Source of the DNA: Paulinella micropora
Lineage: Eukaryota; Cercozoa; Imbricatea; Euglyphida; Paulinellidae
NCBI GenBank assembly: GCA_019918135.1
Contig: WBZZ01000491.1
Coordinates: 36,179-100,178, forward strand
Direction of reading: 5' to 3'
Length of the DNA stretch: 64,000 bases
Each line of letters opens with the position of its first letter. Position 1 is the first letter of the stretch. Shown piece after piece: positions 50,003-59,929 of this stretch. The position numbers and the translations under genes are program-made. The notes beneath the pieces were generated by a model that had not been told where the DNA came from, searched no databases, and saw only the letters and a program-made list of their open reading frames with translations.

Positions 50003-50603
50003 TTCTTAGCTTCGTGCTTACCCAAGCTACTTGATCAGGGACTTGTTGAGCGTACGTCGGCAAAAGAAGAGCAAAGCCTCTTGTCCCGACGACTGGAACT
50101 GTTGGTTTTTGGGGTTTCTTGCCACAGCTGGGGGGTCCTTCAGACCAACCCACTGGGGGAAAAGTCCAACGTCGGCGGCTGACGACAAACGAATGAATGA
50201 GCTCTTTGCTAGTGCGGCCGAACGTAAACGGGCCACTGCTAGAATGCTCACCCAACACCGGATCAAAGCCAGGACTATTGTGCAGAAAAAGGTTGCTGGG
50301 AACCGTCGTTGCCGGCAGAACTGGGAGCTGGACGTCTGGCTTCCTTCGCCACTGTCCACGAAACGTTCCTCGGGGAACTCTTGACGCCTTGATGGGCTGG
50401 CTGACTGAGCTCGAACGGCCTCTAACCACCACCCACTGCGCTGAGACTCAGCTCAACTCGCACAGGGCCACTCCAGTCACCTATCAACCACACACAGTAG
50501 ACAGAAATTAGTTCTGCTCTGACACCAAACACGAACGAGACAACGTCCCTCTGGGTGTAGGTGCCAGCTTTCTTCGGCTCTTGGAGCCAAGGGGTAGCGC
50601 AAC
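50003..50603 (-). other. Copia-like leader region
   Basis: GC-richer sequence lies between the primer-binding site and the gag start. Both strands carry open frames of 110-168 residues with no recognisable family, so no gene is claimed. Confidence 0.4.
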
Positions 50604-50617
50604 GGCGCTTCATAACC
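50604..50617 (-). other. primer-binding site, half-tRNA-Met type
   Basis: GGTTATGAAGCGCC on the minus strand directly abuts the inner end of the LTR. Its complement contains CTTCATAACC, like the anticodon loop of a tRNA-Met. Copia-type elements are known to prime from an internal half-tRNA of this kind. Confidence 0.5.
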
Positions 50618-50857
50618 TATTGACTTACGATATACCGAAGAATGACTTTAATGATTATACTTTACCCAACAGTAACGGATGACTAAAACGATTGGTAGGT
50701 ATTAATAACAAAACAATAACTGGACCCACTTAATGGGGGCAGATATACCCACTCGGTCCATTAAGGTGGATTGGCCTTAGTTATTCTGATAGGGGATCTA
50801 ACCGCATAACCCGGTTAAATACATGGATATATTAGTTACCAAATCTATAGTCTAACA
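50618..50857 (-). repeat. LTR, copy next to the primer-binding site (5' LTR)
   Basis: This is the partner of 12324-12563, 240 bp with two substitutions. The outer flank is CCAGG followed by the continuation of the split Gypsy frame. Confidence 0.85.
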
Positions 50858-51527
50858 CCAGGCAAAGAAATCCGCGCCAGAAGACGAAGGCAGTAACAAA
50901 GAAACTGTTTTTCTTTATGAGTCTCAAATAAACTGATTGATTGCCCATGGCGTATCATGATTTGATCATGCATTATCAGTTATTATTATGAATATTAAAA
51001 TGACTCAGTGATATAACTTGGCATTCGATCGCAACATACGAGTGCGAAAGGTCGATCGACAATGATACTACACCGTAGACGGGGATCGCTAGTGTATTGA
51101 GCGATGGTGTTCCCGGGTATGACCCTCTTCCAAGTCCTGGGATGATGTTCTCGGAAAAAAAATGAAATGTTCTCTGAACTTCCATTAAATCATTTTTTAT
51201 GTGGATAAATACTGCACGTGTTTGTCGTTGTTAAACTTTATTAATAACGGTCAAAGCCGGCTGCCGGGCTTCGGTTAAGCTGTTTTCGGTTTGTTCATTT
51301 TTCCTGCGGCGGTTTCTTTTGCACTGCTTGTAATTCATTTGCGTTAAGGCCGCTGCTTTCTAATGCCTTTACATTAAGTTTTATTATTTTCCAATTTACC
51401 CTTCGTTTTTCCCTTTTCTAGCTTTATTTTGAAGACTAGTGTTTTCTGAAGTTTAGGGACTTGCTTTCGATGTTTTTGAGTATCTTTTATTCACAATTCG
51501 TCTCGGTGTCGAATTTCGTTTTGTGTT
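50858..51527. other. Gypsy 3' remainder and spacer
   Basis: The first 39 bases finish the reading frame interrupted at 12323 (TAA at 50894-50896). The rest is AT-rich with no recognised gene. It leads to the gag-like gene. Confidence 0.45.
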
Positions 51528-52999
51528 ATGCAGGTCGCGGAAGGAAAGACTGTCTCAGTCCTGTGCGTCACGGTTTGGGAGGCGAAATGGTGCAAGGAAA
51601 AGTTCGACAAAGATGCATCGCGAGTCCGAGCCGTGGGCACCGTCACAGCGAAGAATGGCTCTCAAGGCGAGTGGAATGTCAAGTTTCCGTTCCCGGAGAA
51701 AGAAGCCAACCATACAGTCTACGACTATCTCCTGCGCGTCGAGAACCCGGCCGATGTCAAGGTGGGGACGTTCATCTACGATGACCCCACGACCCGACGC
51801 ATCTACGGAGTTCAAGGCGAAAACCGCGAGACAAGAACACCGCTGCGCAAATCCGTTGACTTCAAGACCAATGACGCGCGTATCAGGCAAATTCTGACGG
51901 CTGCTTCTTTGGACAACGGTGCCAAGATCATCCAAGTGACGGACGCGCTCAAAGCCATGTACCCTGCGACAAGTCTGGACGTGCTGATCCGCGATCACTT
52001 TGTGGCGTCATCGGGGTACAAGTCACTGGGAAATACAGTGGGCGACAAGGCGAAGTCGATGGCAACGGCCCTGGTTGAAGGACATGTGGCGTGGCAAGGC
52101 ATCGTTGAAGTAGAGACGGGGGCGAGCTACAAACCAGCCACTTCGAACGCCGATGCCTTCAACGCTGCCCTGCTCCAACGTGAGGCCGACCTAGCAAAGG
52201 AGATGGATATGTTGCGCGAGGAGAACAAGGAGCTGCGAGCTGCCAAACGTCACAAGGGCGAACAAGGCAAGGCTACAGCTACACTGAAGAACCGGCTGGA
52301 AGAGGAGGACGAGGCCCAACAGGAAACCGGAACTGCAGGTTTGCGCAACGCGCTTGTTCAGCTAGCAGATGACGAATCAGACAGAGCCTTGCTCTTAGAC
52401 AAATACAAGCTACGTGGCATTGCTGAAGTCCACCTCATCAAAACGTCAGTGCTCAGAAGGATCATGAAAGGATACGGCGTCTCCTTGATGGAGTTGCGGC
52501 CGGCGAAGAACGGAGCAGAGTACGGACATGACACCGGCAAGTTGGTTATGACTCCGGAGCTATTTCAACGTTTGCTGAGAGCATTGCTGCGGATTACCAG
52601 TGCCTTCTTTCCCCCCGCACCGCGAGGATATCATGGATCACTTTCACGAAGTCTTGGACTACCTCTGAACCCACAGCCTTCAATCCGTCATCGACTGGAC
52701 TTATGCGGTTCGCTGCCAAGTGCCTTTGGGGGAGTGGGCGCAGGGGGACAAATCCTTGCGACTCGGCACGCAGATCCTGCGTGCGACCAGCAACCAAAGC
52801 AACCAGCACCACGACAGGAAGTCACAAGGGGGACCAAAACCCAAAAGCAACGAGCGACGTAGTGTGCAAACAATGGGGTACGGGCAACGTTAACTGCACG
52901 TGGGGCAAGAAGTGCATGTTTCTACATGCGTGCCCAGTCTGCAACAACGAAACCCACATCAAGGCGCTGTGCCCCAAGAAAGCAAGCTGGCCGTTCTGA
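51528..52999 (+). pseudogene. gag-like protein with CCCH-type zinc motif, frameshifted
   Basis: The first frame (from 51528) encodes an N-terminal domain without a recognised family, then a coiled coil (LLQREADLAKEMDMLREENK, about residues 223-242). Near 52600-52640 the useful frame changes. The second frame ends in C-x9-C-x5-C-x3-H (CTWGKKCMFLH) followed by CPVC...H...C. Coil plus terminal CCCH/CCHC fingers is the style of retroelement gag proteins, including tyrosine-recombinase (DIRS-like) elements. No polymerase or recombinase follows. A host RNA-binding gene is the alternative. Confidence 0.5.
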
Positions 53000-53035
53000 C
53001 AATCATCGGAGCAAAGCTGCAAAGGGGGGCGGCAT

Positions 53036-53440
53036 GTGATCATGGAAAATGGTCCAAAGAGTAAGGGGGTTAAGGTTGTGAGGTGGGTGGATGGTAGTTC
53101 TAACGAGAGCGAGAATGAGAGTGTCTACTGCGAGAATGGGAGTGATGATGCTAAGGTTGAGGATGAGGTTGAGGGGGGAGGCGAGCGACAAGTTGTGCGG
53201 CGAGGAAAAAAGTTGGTGATACGGCCAAGTGTAAAAAAATGCGGTGGGGCCGGTGGGGCGGTGAACCTTTTTGAGAAGGGGGCGAGTGTCTCGAGCGAGA
53301 GGAAAATTTTATTATTATCTCACAGTGCGAGGGCAGGGTTTTTGGCATCCAGGAGCAAGCGCCATGCCGTGGTTGGGCTGGAGCCCCCTGGTCCCTTGGT
53401 CCTGCGGCACCCGCTGCCACAACGAGCCAAGCTGGTGGCC
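53036..53440 (+). other. unassigned open frame before the CT-rich microsatellite
   Basis: A frame starting at 53036 runs into the microsatellite without a stop. Its first 135 codons are Ser/Glu/Gly-rich, then basic, with no recognised domain. It begins 37 bases after the gag-like stop, so it may be the next retroelement frame, but support is weak. Confidence 0.2.
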
Positions 53441-53444
53441 CCCT

Positions 53445-54065
53445 CTCTTGCCTCTGCTCTTTCTCATCCTTTTTCTCCTCCTCTCCTTTCTCTTCCTCCT
53501 TCTTGCCCTGCTTCCCTTTCTACCCTTTCTCCTCTTTCTACTCTTCATGCTTCTCCTTCTTCGCCCCTCCTCCTTTCTCCTGTTTCCTCTTCTGGCTCTC
53601 TTCCTCTTCGTCCCTCTCTCTCTCTTTCCTCGAGTGCTCCTTTTCGTCATGGCTTGCAGCCTCCCTCTGCTCCTCTTCTCCCTCTTCCTTCTTTCACTCT
53701 GCATCTGCCTCCTTTCTCTCCTCCTCCCTCTTTCTCTCCTTCTTCCCATCTTCCCTTTTCCTTGTCTCGTTCTGTTTCTCCTCTCCCTCTTTCTCTCCCG
53801 AATGTATCTGCTCCCCTTTTCTCTCCCTCTCTCTTGGCTCTTTCTTCTTCTCCTCTTCCTTCCTTTCCTTCTCTTTCTCTTCATCATTCTCTCCCTCTTC
53901 CTTCTTCTTCCTCTGCCTCTTCAGCTGCTGCTGCAGCCCCTCTTCTCCCTCTCTCTTCTCTCTCTTCTCTATCTCTCTCTGGTGTGTCTGCTTCTCTTTC
54001 TTCTTTCCCTCTTTCTTCTCCTTCTCCTCCTCCTCCTCCTCCTTCTCCTCCTCCTCCTCCTCCTC

Positions 54066-54111
<46 letters not shown>

Positions 54112-54266
54112 TTCTTCTTCTTCTTCTTCTTCGTCGTCTTCTTCTTCTTCTTCTTCTTCTTCTTCTTCTTCTTCTTCTTCTCTTCCTCCTTCTTCCTTTT
54201 CTTCTTCTCCTTCTCCTTCTTCTTCTTCTTCTTCTTCTCGTTCTTCTTCTTTTTCTTCTTCTTCTT

Positions 54267-54297
<31 letters not shown>

Positions 54298-54383
54298 TTC
54301 TTCTTATTCTCCTCCTCCTTCTCCTCCTCCTCCTTCTTCTTCTTCTTCTTCTGCTTCTTCTTCTTATTCTTATTCTTCTTCTT

Positions 54384-54414
<31 letters not shown>

Positions 54415-54705
54415 TTCTTCTTCTTCTTCTTCTTCTTCTTCGTCTTCTTCTCTTTCTTCTTCTTCTTCTTCTTCTTCTTCTTCTTCTTCTTCTTCTTCTC
54501 GTCTTTCTTCTTCTCCTGCCCCTCCTCTTTCCTATTCTTCTTCTTCTTTATCATCTTCCCTTTCTCGTCTTTCTTCTTCTCGTCTTTCGTCTTCTCTTCT
54601 TTCTGCTTCTCACCTTTCTTCTTTTAGTCTTTCTTCTTCTCGTCTTTCTTCTTCTCGTCTTTCTTCTTCTTCTTCTTCTTCTTCTTCTTCTTCCGCACGG
54701 CGCAG
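53445..54705. repeat. CT-rich to CTT/CTC microsatellite, 1.3 kb
   Basis: Polypyrimidine sequence gradually becomes pure CTT arrays (about 54065-54710) with CTC blocks. It separates the AT-moderate transposon region from the GC-rich right arm and supplies the last codons of the methyltransferase frame. Very long Leu, Ser, Phe or Lys frames here are repeat artefacts. Confidence 0.95.
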
Positions 54706-56132
54706 ACGTAGGCCCACAGCAGCGCCAGGAAGTTGAGGTCGGGCGGCGCCGTGGGCCGCAGGCCCTGCAGGGCCTGCAGGACCGGCATGGTCGCGCGGGC
54801 CTGCAGGCTGGGGTCCGCCAGCAGCCGGCGCCCGCCCGCCGCGGGCGCGGCCGCGGGCATGCACTGCGGCGCGCACCGGGCCAGCCGGGCCTGCCAGTCC
54901 TGGCGCCGCCGCCGTTCGTCGTCCGGCCGGGGCTTGCGGGCGCGGGGCGCCGGCGGCCGCTCCAGCGCCCGCCGGACCTCGGCCGGCTGCGGCCGGGCGC
55001 GGCGCCAGAAGGCGGCCAGGCAGTCGTGCTGCACGCGCAGGCGCGCGGCCATGTACGGGCGGAACTGCTCGCGGAAGGCCAGCAGGGACCCCACGACGCC
55101 GTGCTGCTCGGCCAGCTCGACGGCGCGGGCCGCGGCCGGGGCCGGGCCCAGCCGGTGCAGGGCGCCCAGCACGCGCTGCGCCAGGGCCGCGCGCTCGCCG
55201 TAGGCGGGCCCCCGGCACGCCAGGTACGCCTCGGCGTTGGCGGAGCGGCTCGCCACGGGCTTCACCACGCACCACTCGTCGAACGCGAGCGCCGCTGCGG
55301 CCAGGGCCAGCTGCGTCGCCGCGTCCAGGCCACCGAAGAACTTGCACACCAGCAGCGCGCGGCCCCGCCCCTCGCTCGACGCGGGGCCGTGGAGCGCCAG
55401 CCAGTGCGTGCCCAGCCGCAGCTGCGCCGCCAGCAGGCACACCCCGCGGCGCTCCTGGTCGGCGGCCTCGGGGGCGCCCCCGTCCGCTAGCACCAGCGTG
55501 CAGGGCAGGCCACGGACCCGCAGCTGCCGCGACCACGCCAGCCGCAGGCGCGCCACCGCCGCGGGCCGCCGCAGGTCCGTGTCGTCGGCGCCCCCGGTGT
55601 CCAGCACCACGTTGGTCAGGTCCGGCCCCCCGGCGCGGCCCCACGCGCGCAGCAACGCGTCGTACCCGCTGTTCGGCGTGGGCGAGCCCGTCCACGTGCT
55701 GCCCAGGAACAGCGTGCCGTGCGGCCGGTGCGCGGCCAGCGCCTGGAGCCAGCCGCCCGGCCCGCCGCACAGGTCGACCGCCGCGTGCTCGGGCAGCAGG
55801 TGGAGGGCCGCCGTGATGGCGCCCCCGAGCGACAGGTCCAGGCCGCGCAGCTTGCACGCCCCGCGGTTCAAGTCCGACGGCTGCCGCGCCAGCTCGGCCG
55901 GCAGCGGCACGTGCGCGAGCCTGGGGTCCAGCTGGTCGCGCCAGGCCCGGCCGCCCCGCGGGGCCGGCACGCGCTCGAACAGGGCGCACAGCCGCTCGCA
56001 CGCGACCGCGTGGGCCCACTCCGTCCACGGCTCGAGCAACAGGCGCTGCCCCGCGGTCGCGTCCGCCGCCGGCGGGGGCCACGGCAGCGCGTGCCACCGG
56101 TCGGCCGCCAGCAACAGCAAACAGTCTTCCAT
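54624..56132 (-). CDS. FtsJ-like cap 2'-O-methyltransferase
   Basis: The protein has about 470 residues plus a repeat-derived Lys-rich tail. The SAM site is VDLCGGPGGWL (119-129). The K-D-K-E catalytic tetrad of 2'-O-ribose methyltransferases is visible as K94 (CKLRGLD), D217 (LADGG), K264 (LVCKFFG) and E301 (RSANAEAYLACRG). The SR..xE.YL segment is typical of the CMTR/FTSJD2 cap-1 group and viral relatives, so mRNA cap methylation is the likely role. The last ~27 residues (KKKK...DEKKKD) are encoded by the CTT microsatellite, so the natural stop has been lost or the tail was acquired. G-runs on the sense strand lie 170-190 nt upstream. Confidence 0.8.
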   Translation of the reverse strand: MEDCLLLLAADRWHALPWPPPAADATAGQRLLLEPWTEWAHAVACERLCALFERVPAPRGGRAWRDQLDPRLAHVPLPAELARQPSDLNRGACKLRGLDLSLGGAITAALHLLPEHAAVDLCGGPGGWLQALAAHRPHGTLFLGSTWTGSPTPNSGYDALLRAWGRAGGPDLTNVVLDTGGADDTDLRRPAAVARLRLAWSRQLRVRGLPCTLVLADGGAPEAADQERRGVCLLAAQLRLGTHWLALHGPASSEGRGRALLVCKFFGGLDAATQLALAAAALAFDEWCVVKPVASRSANAEAYLACRGPAYGERAALAQRVLGALHRLGPAPAAARAVELAEQHGVVGSLLAFREQFRPYMAARLRVQHDCLAAFWRRARPQPAEVRRALERPPAPRARKPRPDDERRRRQDWQARLARCAPQCMPAAAPAAGGRRLLADPSLQARATMPVLQALQGLRPTAPPDLNFLALLWAYVCAVRKKKKKKKKKKKDEKKKDEKKKD

Positions 56133-56742
56133 CTGCCTCGTCCGGAGGCCGCCCCGCGCGCTAGGGCAGAGGCCAGTGTGCTCGTGCTCCGTAGCCGACG
56201 GCAGAGAGTGAGTGAGCTAGAGCCGGGAGGCGGCGAGCGAGCGGCCGGGGCCGGCGCCAGCCAAGGGAAAGTGGGAGCAGGGGGGGCAGTCCCCTCCTCC
56301 CCCCCCAAGCCCCCCCCCCCAGCCCCGCTTGCGCAGGGTCCCTCCTCCCCCCTGGGACGGGGGAGCAAGGGCGGGGCCGGCGGGTGGACGAAGCGATCTT
56401 GCCTGGGGGAGGGAGGGCGGCCGGTGGCGCGTACTGTTCGCTCGGGGCTCTCCGGCGCGGCCGGCCCGCGGGACGACCGGTCCCCCCCCGGCCCGGCTCC
56501 GAGAGGAAAGGCCCTCGCTCCCCCTGCCGGTGGCCAGCTGGCCCGCTGCTATCTTTATTTCTGCGTACTGAGTACAAGGGCGCGGCCGGGCTCTCAAGAC
56601 CCACGCCGGCCGACGCCGCGGTCACTCCCGGCGCTAGCTATCCCCAGAGCCGGGTCTACTAGCTATTGCCCACGGCCAACAGAAGAAGCTTGGCGCTCAG
56701 CGGTGCTGGAGCTGGCGAAGCCCGGCGTGTCCGGCCAGGGGC
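56133..56742. other. intergenic region with C-runs and AATAAA
   Basis: C-runs at about 56302-56322 are G on the sense strand of the methyltransferase. TTTATT at 56554-56559 gives AATAAA on the minus strand, about 185 nt after the stop of the acidic-repeat gene. Confidence 0.45.
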
Positions 56743-57939
56743 CTACTCCGCCCGTCCGTCAGGGGCACCCGGCCGAGCTCTTTTGCGGGGCGACTCAGCG
56801 CCGCGGACGGGCGACTCAGCGCCGCGGACGGGCGACTCAGCGCCGCGGACGGGCGAGCGCTCGCCAGCAGGGCCGGCCGCCGCGGAGGCCGCTGCTTCCT
56901 CGTCTGGGCGCGGGACACTCGGGCGGCTGACGTGTCTGGCCCCGTAGCGATCATGCACAAAGAGCCGCACCCCGTCCCGCCGCCTGCGCGCCAGGTCCCA
57001 GCCAGCCTCCGGCAGCAGCTGGTGGAGCACCCGAGAAGCGCTCATCCCCTCCTGGTGGGCCGCGGCCAGCAACAGGTCGTAGCAGGGCCGGATCTGCGCG
57101 AGCTGGGTGAGCAAGAGCGTCTCTACGTCAACCTCTGCCCCCACGAGCGGTGCGGGCTCTTGCGCCCCCGTGGGTACGTGCAGGAGAAATTCACACGAGT
57201 AGGACACGGTGACCTCGTCGTCCTCCCCTGCGTGGGGAACCGTGGTGTACAGCAAGAACTTGGCCTCGCCCCGCTTGTTGCGCTGTTGCGGGTGCCCCTG
57301 GAGCGGGGTGCACGTGGCGGCAGCTGACCGCTGATCGAACAGGGCCTCGAACCAGGATGCCTGTGGGCGGCGGGCCAGCGACAGGAGCCAGGAGGCAGTG
57401 CGGACGGCACGGGGCAGCACGGACAGCCGGCAGCGGTCCAGCGCATGGTCGGGCTCAGCGTCGTCGTCAGCCTGTTCTGCGCAGTCGTCACCGGAGGCTT
57501 CCTCCACCGGAACCGGTTCTGCACTGTCATCTTCACCCGAGGCGTCGTCGCCCGCGTCGTCCTCCTCCGCCGGGCCCGGCCCGGCCCCATCGTCGCCCGC
57601 GTCGTCCTCCTCCGCCGCCGGGCCCGGCCCGGCCCCGTCGTCGCCCGCGTCGTCCTCCTCCGCCGGGCCCGGCCCGGCCCCGTCGTCGCCCGTGTCGTCC
57701 TCCTCCGCCGGCTGCGCCGCCTCGTGGCGCCGCTGGTAACGGATCCACAGGCACACACGACAGCCCTCGGCGACCAAGACGGTGGCGGTGAGCCCAAACC
57801 GCCAGATGGCTGCCAGAGAGCGCGCAGACTCCCACTGGGTTGGTGCGGGCCTGAGGGCCGCGGCGGTCTGCAGCGGCTTCCGAGGACGAAGCCCGGTGCG
57901 GGTCGTCCAGCCGGCGCCGGGTTCGGTAGTGGAAGCCAT
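56743..57939 (-). CDS. acidic-repeat protein, hypothetical
   Basis: The 398-residue protein has a hydrophobic segment at about residues 48-68, a possible single membrane span. It then has four copies of an AEEDDAGDDGAGPGP-type acidic repeat (about 76-135), a folded-looking domain (about 165-330), and a C-terminal RSPVRGAESPVRGAESP repeat with a basic nuclear-signal-like end. The two repeats correspond to DNA minisatellites at 57535-57712 and 56786-56853. No family recognised. Acidic repeats with a basic tail suggest interaction with nuclear or chromatin partners, but this is a guess. Confidence 0.6.
   Translation of the reverse strand: MASTTEPGAGWTTRTGLRPRKPLQTAAALRPAPTQWESARSLAAIWRFGLTATVLVAEGCRVCLWIRYQRRHEAAQPAEEDDTGDDGAGPGPAEEDDAGDDGAGPGPAAEEDDAGDDGAGPGPAEEDDAGDDASGEDDSAEPVPVEEASGDDCAEQADDDAEPDHALDRCRLSVLPRAVRTASWLLSLARRPQASWFEALFDQRSAAATCTPLQGHPQQRNKRGEAKFLLYTTVPHAGEDDEVTVSYSCEFLLHVPTGAQEPAPLVGAEVDVETLLLTQLAQIRPCYDLLLAAAHQEGMSASRVLHQLLPEAGWDLARRRRDGVRLFVHDRYGARHVSRPSVPRPDEEAAASAAAGPAGERSPVRGAESPVRGAESPVRGAESPRKRARPGAPDGRAE
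56786..56853. repeat. 21-bp minisatellite, three units
   Basis: Three identical units of CGACTCAGCGCCGCGGACGGG lie inside the 3' end of the acidic-repeat gene and encode the VRGAESP repeats. Confidence 0.9.
57535..57712. repeat. 45-48-bp minisatellite, about four units
   Basis: Units of GTCGTCCTCCTCCGCCGGGC type encode the acidic repeats of the gene on the minus strand. Near-identity of units points to recent expansion. Confidence 0.85.
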
Positions 57940-58285
57940 GCCGGGTCAGGTTGTGAGGAGGCCGAGGGGCTGGTCCCGCGCCCCGCGGGGAAGGCGCGCC
58001 CCCCCCGCCCTCCACCAGGGGCGCACGCGCGATTCCCCCCCCCCCCTTCGGGGCGTGCCCCGGGGAGGGAGGAAAGAGTCGCCCCCCGCACCCCCCTCTG
58101 CGTGCCTGCCATGGGCCGGCCGCGTGCCCGGGGCCGGCAGGCCCCGGGGCGAGCGGGGGGAGCAGGCGGCCCCCCCCCCCTTCCCCCCCCTCGCGACGGC
58201 CGCCCGGGGGGGGCGCCTGCTCCCCCCTGCGTGTGCGCCCAGCGACAGGGAGGGGTAGGCAGCACATCTGTCGGCAGGCACAGAG
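57940..58285. other. divergent intergenic region with homopolymer runs
   Basis: GC-rich spacer with a run of 14 C at about 58028-58041 (G on the sense strand of the left gene), further C-runs near 58170-58190 and a G-run near 58206 (sense for the right gene). No gene claimed. Confidence 0.45.
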
Positions 58286-59026
58286 ATGGAAGCGCCTAGC
58301 CCTCCCGCCCCGAGCAGGAAGGCGCCACGGAAGAGAAGGCACGGTCGTACCCCTCCACTGGAGGATCCCTGGGGCGGGGAGACACTGGACCCCAAACGAC
58401 AGAAGACTGGCACGGAGGCCCCCGGCGCAGGGACGGCGCCCGCGGAGCCGGCCTCCGCCGCCGCCGCCCCGGCACCCGCGGCACCCGCGGAGCCGACCTC
58501 CGCCGAGGCCTCGACAGCCGCGGCACCCGCGGAGCCGACCTCCGCCGCCCCGGCACCCGCGGCACCCGCGGAGCCGACCTCTGCCGCCGCCGCCCCGGCA
58601 CCCGCGGGGCCGACCTCCGCCGCCGCAGCGCCCGCGGGGTCGACCCCCGCGCCCGAGCAGCCGCCGCCCGGCCCCGAGCCCGCCGGCAGCGGCCGGGGCC
58701 ACGACATCGGTGACTGGAAGCTGCTGCAGGAGGCGCAGTCCTTGCTCATCCAGAGCTGCGCGCAGCTGTCCAGCGCGATCGCCCGCAAGCGCGAGGTCAC
58801 ACCCTACATCGAGATCTCGCACTTTGGCCACAGCGACACTTTGCACCACCTCGTGCGGCTGCATACCCTCCTGGCCGAGGCCTTGTGCCTGCAGCAGCTA
58901 CACCTCACCAAGAGCCAGGACGTGCAAGCGAAGCTAGCGGCCGCCGGCGCGATCATCCAGCTCCTGCCCGCGCACGTAGCGGCGCGGGCGGCCACAGAGA
59001 TCAAGCTCGCCGGCCCGGGGCCCTAG
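58286..59026 (+). CDS. Pro/Ala-rich protein with helical C-terminal domain, hypothetical
   Basis: The 246-residue protein starts with a basic segment (RKAPRKRRHGR, residues 11-21) that looks like a nuclear localisation signal. A low-complexity region of PAEPTSA repeats follows (about 50-125), then a compact helical domain (about 135-240) with heptad-like Leu spacing (HHLVRLHTLLAEALCLQQLH). No family recognised. ATTAAA at 59198-59203 could be its polyadenylation signal. It is divergent from the acidic-repeat gene. Confidence 0.55.
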   Translation: MEAPSPPAPSRKAPRKRRHGRTPPLEDPWGGETLDPKRQKTGTEAPGAGTAPAEPASAAAAPAPAAPAEPTSAEASTAAAPAEPTSAAPAPAAPAEPTSAAAAPAPAGPTSAAAAPAGSTPAPEQPPPGPEPAGSGRGHDIGDWKLLQEAQSLLIQSCAQLSSAIARKREVTPYIEISHFGHSDTLHHLVRLHTLLAEALCLQQLHLTKSQDVQAKLAAAGAIIQLLPAHVAARAATEIKLAGPGP

Positions 59027-59454
59027 CTCCCCCCCCCCCGGGAGCACGTGCGCCCCCCACGCCGGACAGCGTGCGAACCTGCAGCGCTCCGGCGCCCGGC
59101 TGCTGAGCGGCTGGCCAAGACAGGCAGAGTACGCTTGCAGGCTGGAAGAAGCTACGCTAGTGCCCGTAAAAAGCCAGGCCTCCTGCTTGGCGCCCGATTA
59201 AAATTTAGATTCTCCCCCCCTTCCTGTTGGGCTTGGGCCTGGCTGGGCCAGGTGCTGCCGGCGGGCATGCCGACGGAACGGCGAGCCTCCTCGGGTGGCA
59301 CTCCCCGGCCGAGCCATCACGGCCGGTGGCACTGCCCAGCCAGGTCAAGGAAGTTGGTGGCGCCACCGGCCCGTAGACAGGATGAGGTGGCCCCGCCGAC
59401 CGACTGTCACGCCGGGAGTGGTGGTGTGGCAGGGGTGACCGGGCTTCTCCCGGT

Positions 59455-59889
59455 CGGGTGGCTAGATTTGTTTGGCCGGATACGGTCGACTGCCTTTTTC
59501 TCCCCCCCTCCCTCCCCCCCTCTCCCTTCTCCCTTCCCTTCTCCCTTCTCCCTTCTCCCTCCCCGCGGCCCAACATTGTGCAGCCCCCCCCAGGCTTTTC
59601 TGCCGGTGCCCGGTGCCACCGACTGCTTTTCTGTGATGACCGCAGAACCAGGGGAATTTCCCGTACTACCCGGAAAACTAAGGCCGGCGGGGCGTAAGTG
59701 TCCTAATAGCAAGAATCGCCCTGGTGGGTCCAAGCCCGGCCTGACCTCGCCGGAGGGTTACGGGTGCCACCCGGGTACAAAATGGCATCGGAGTCAGTCC
59801 TGCCTATCGACAGCCAATCACTAATTTAACTTTTTCCTTTTTTTACCCGTAAATAACGGTGTTTTTTTGTCTTGTAGGGGCAGTGCCTA
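59455..59889 (+). repeat. composite non-coding repeat, copy 1
   Basis: A unit of GGGTGGCTAGATT..., a CCCTTCTC-rich stretch, the core CGCGGCCCAACATTGTGCAG, then GCGTAAGTGTCCTAATAGC and a T-rich tail. It matches copy 3 at 63546-64000 over its full length, with small differences. The open frames across it are not protein-like. Confidence 0.85.
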
Positions 59890-59929
59890 AATTGACACGT
59901 CTGGGGGGGCACCCCCTTCCGAGGCCTCG

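Larger units (their letters stand above)
12324..50857 (-). mobile_element. Copia-like LTR retrotransposon enclosing the Polinton block
   Basis: Two 240-bp LTRs in direct orientation bound the interval. CCAGG occurs immediately outside both (12319-12323 and 50858-50862), the 5-bp duplication typical of LTR elements. On the minus strand the order is 5' LTR (50857-50618), primer-binding site, leader, gag start, then finally polypurine tract and 3' LTR (12563-12324). The pol gene is not found. Polinton DNA and microsatellites occupy nearly all of the interior, so this is either a nested insertion or a heavily deleted element. Confidence 0.75.

Noticed and set aside
49926-50432. 168-residue minus-strand frame as a gene
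   Set aside because: It sits in the leader of the Copia-like element, the opposite strand is equally open, and no family features are visible.
53271-55490. Very long Leu-, Ser-, Phe- or Lys-rich frames
   Set aside because: They are six-frame products of the CTT/CTC microsatellite and antisense of the methyltransferase gene.
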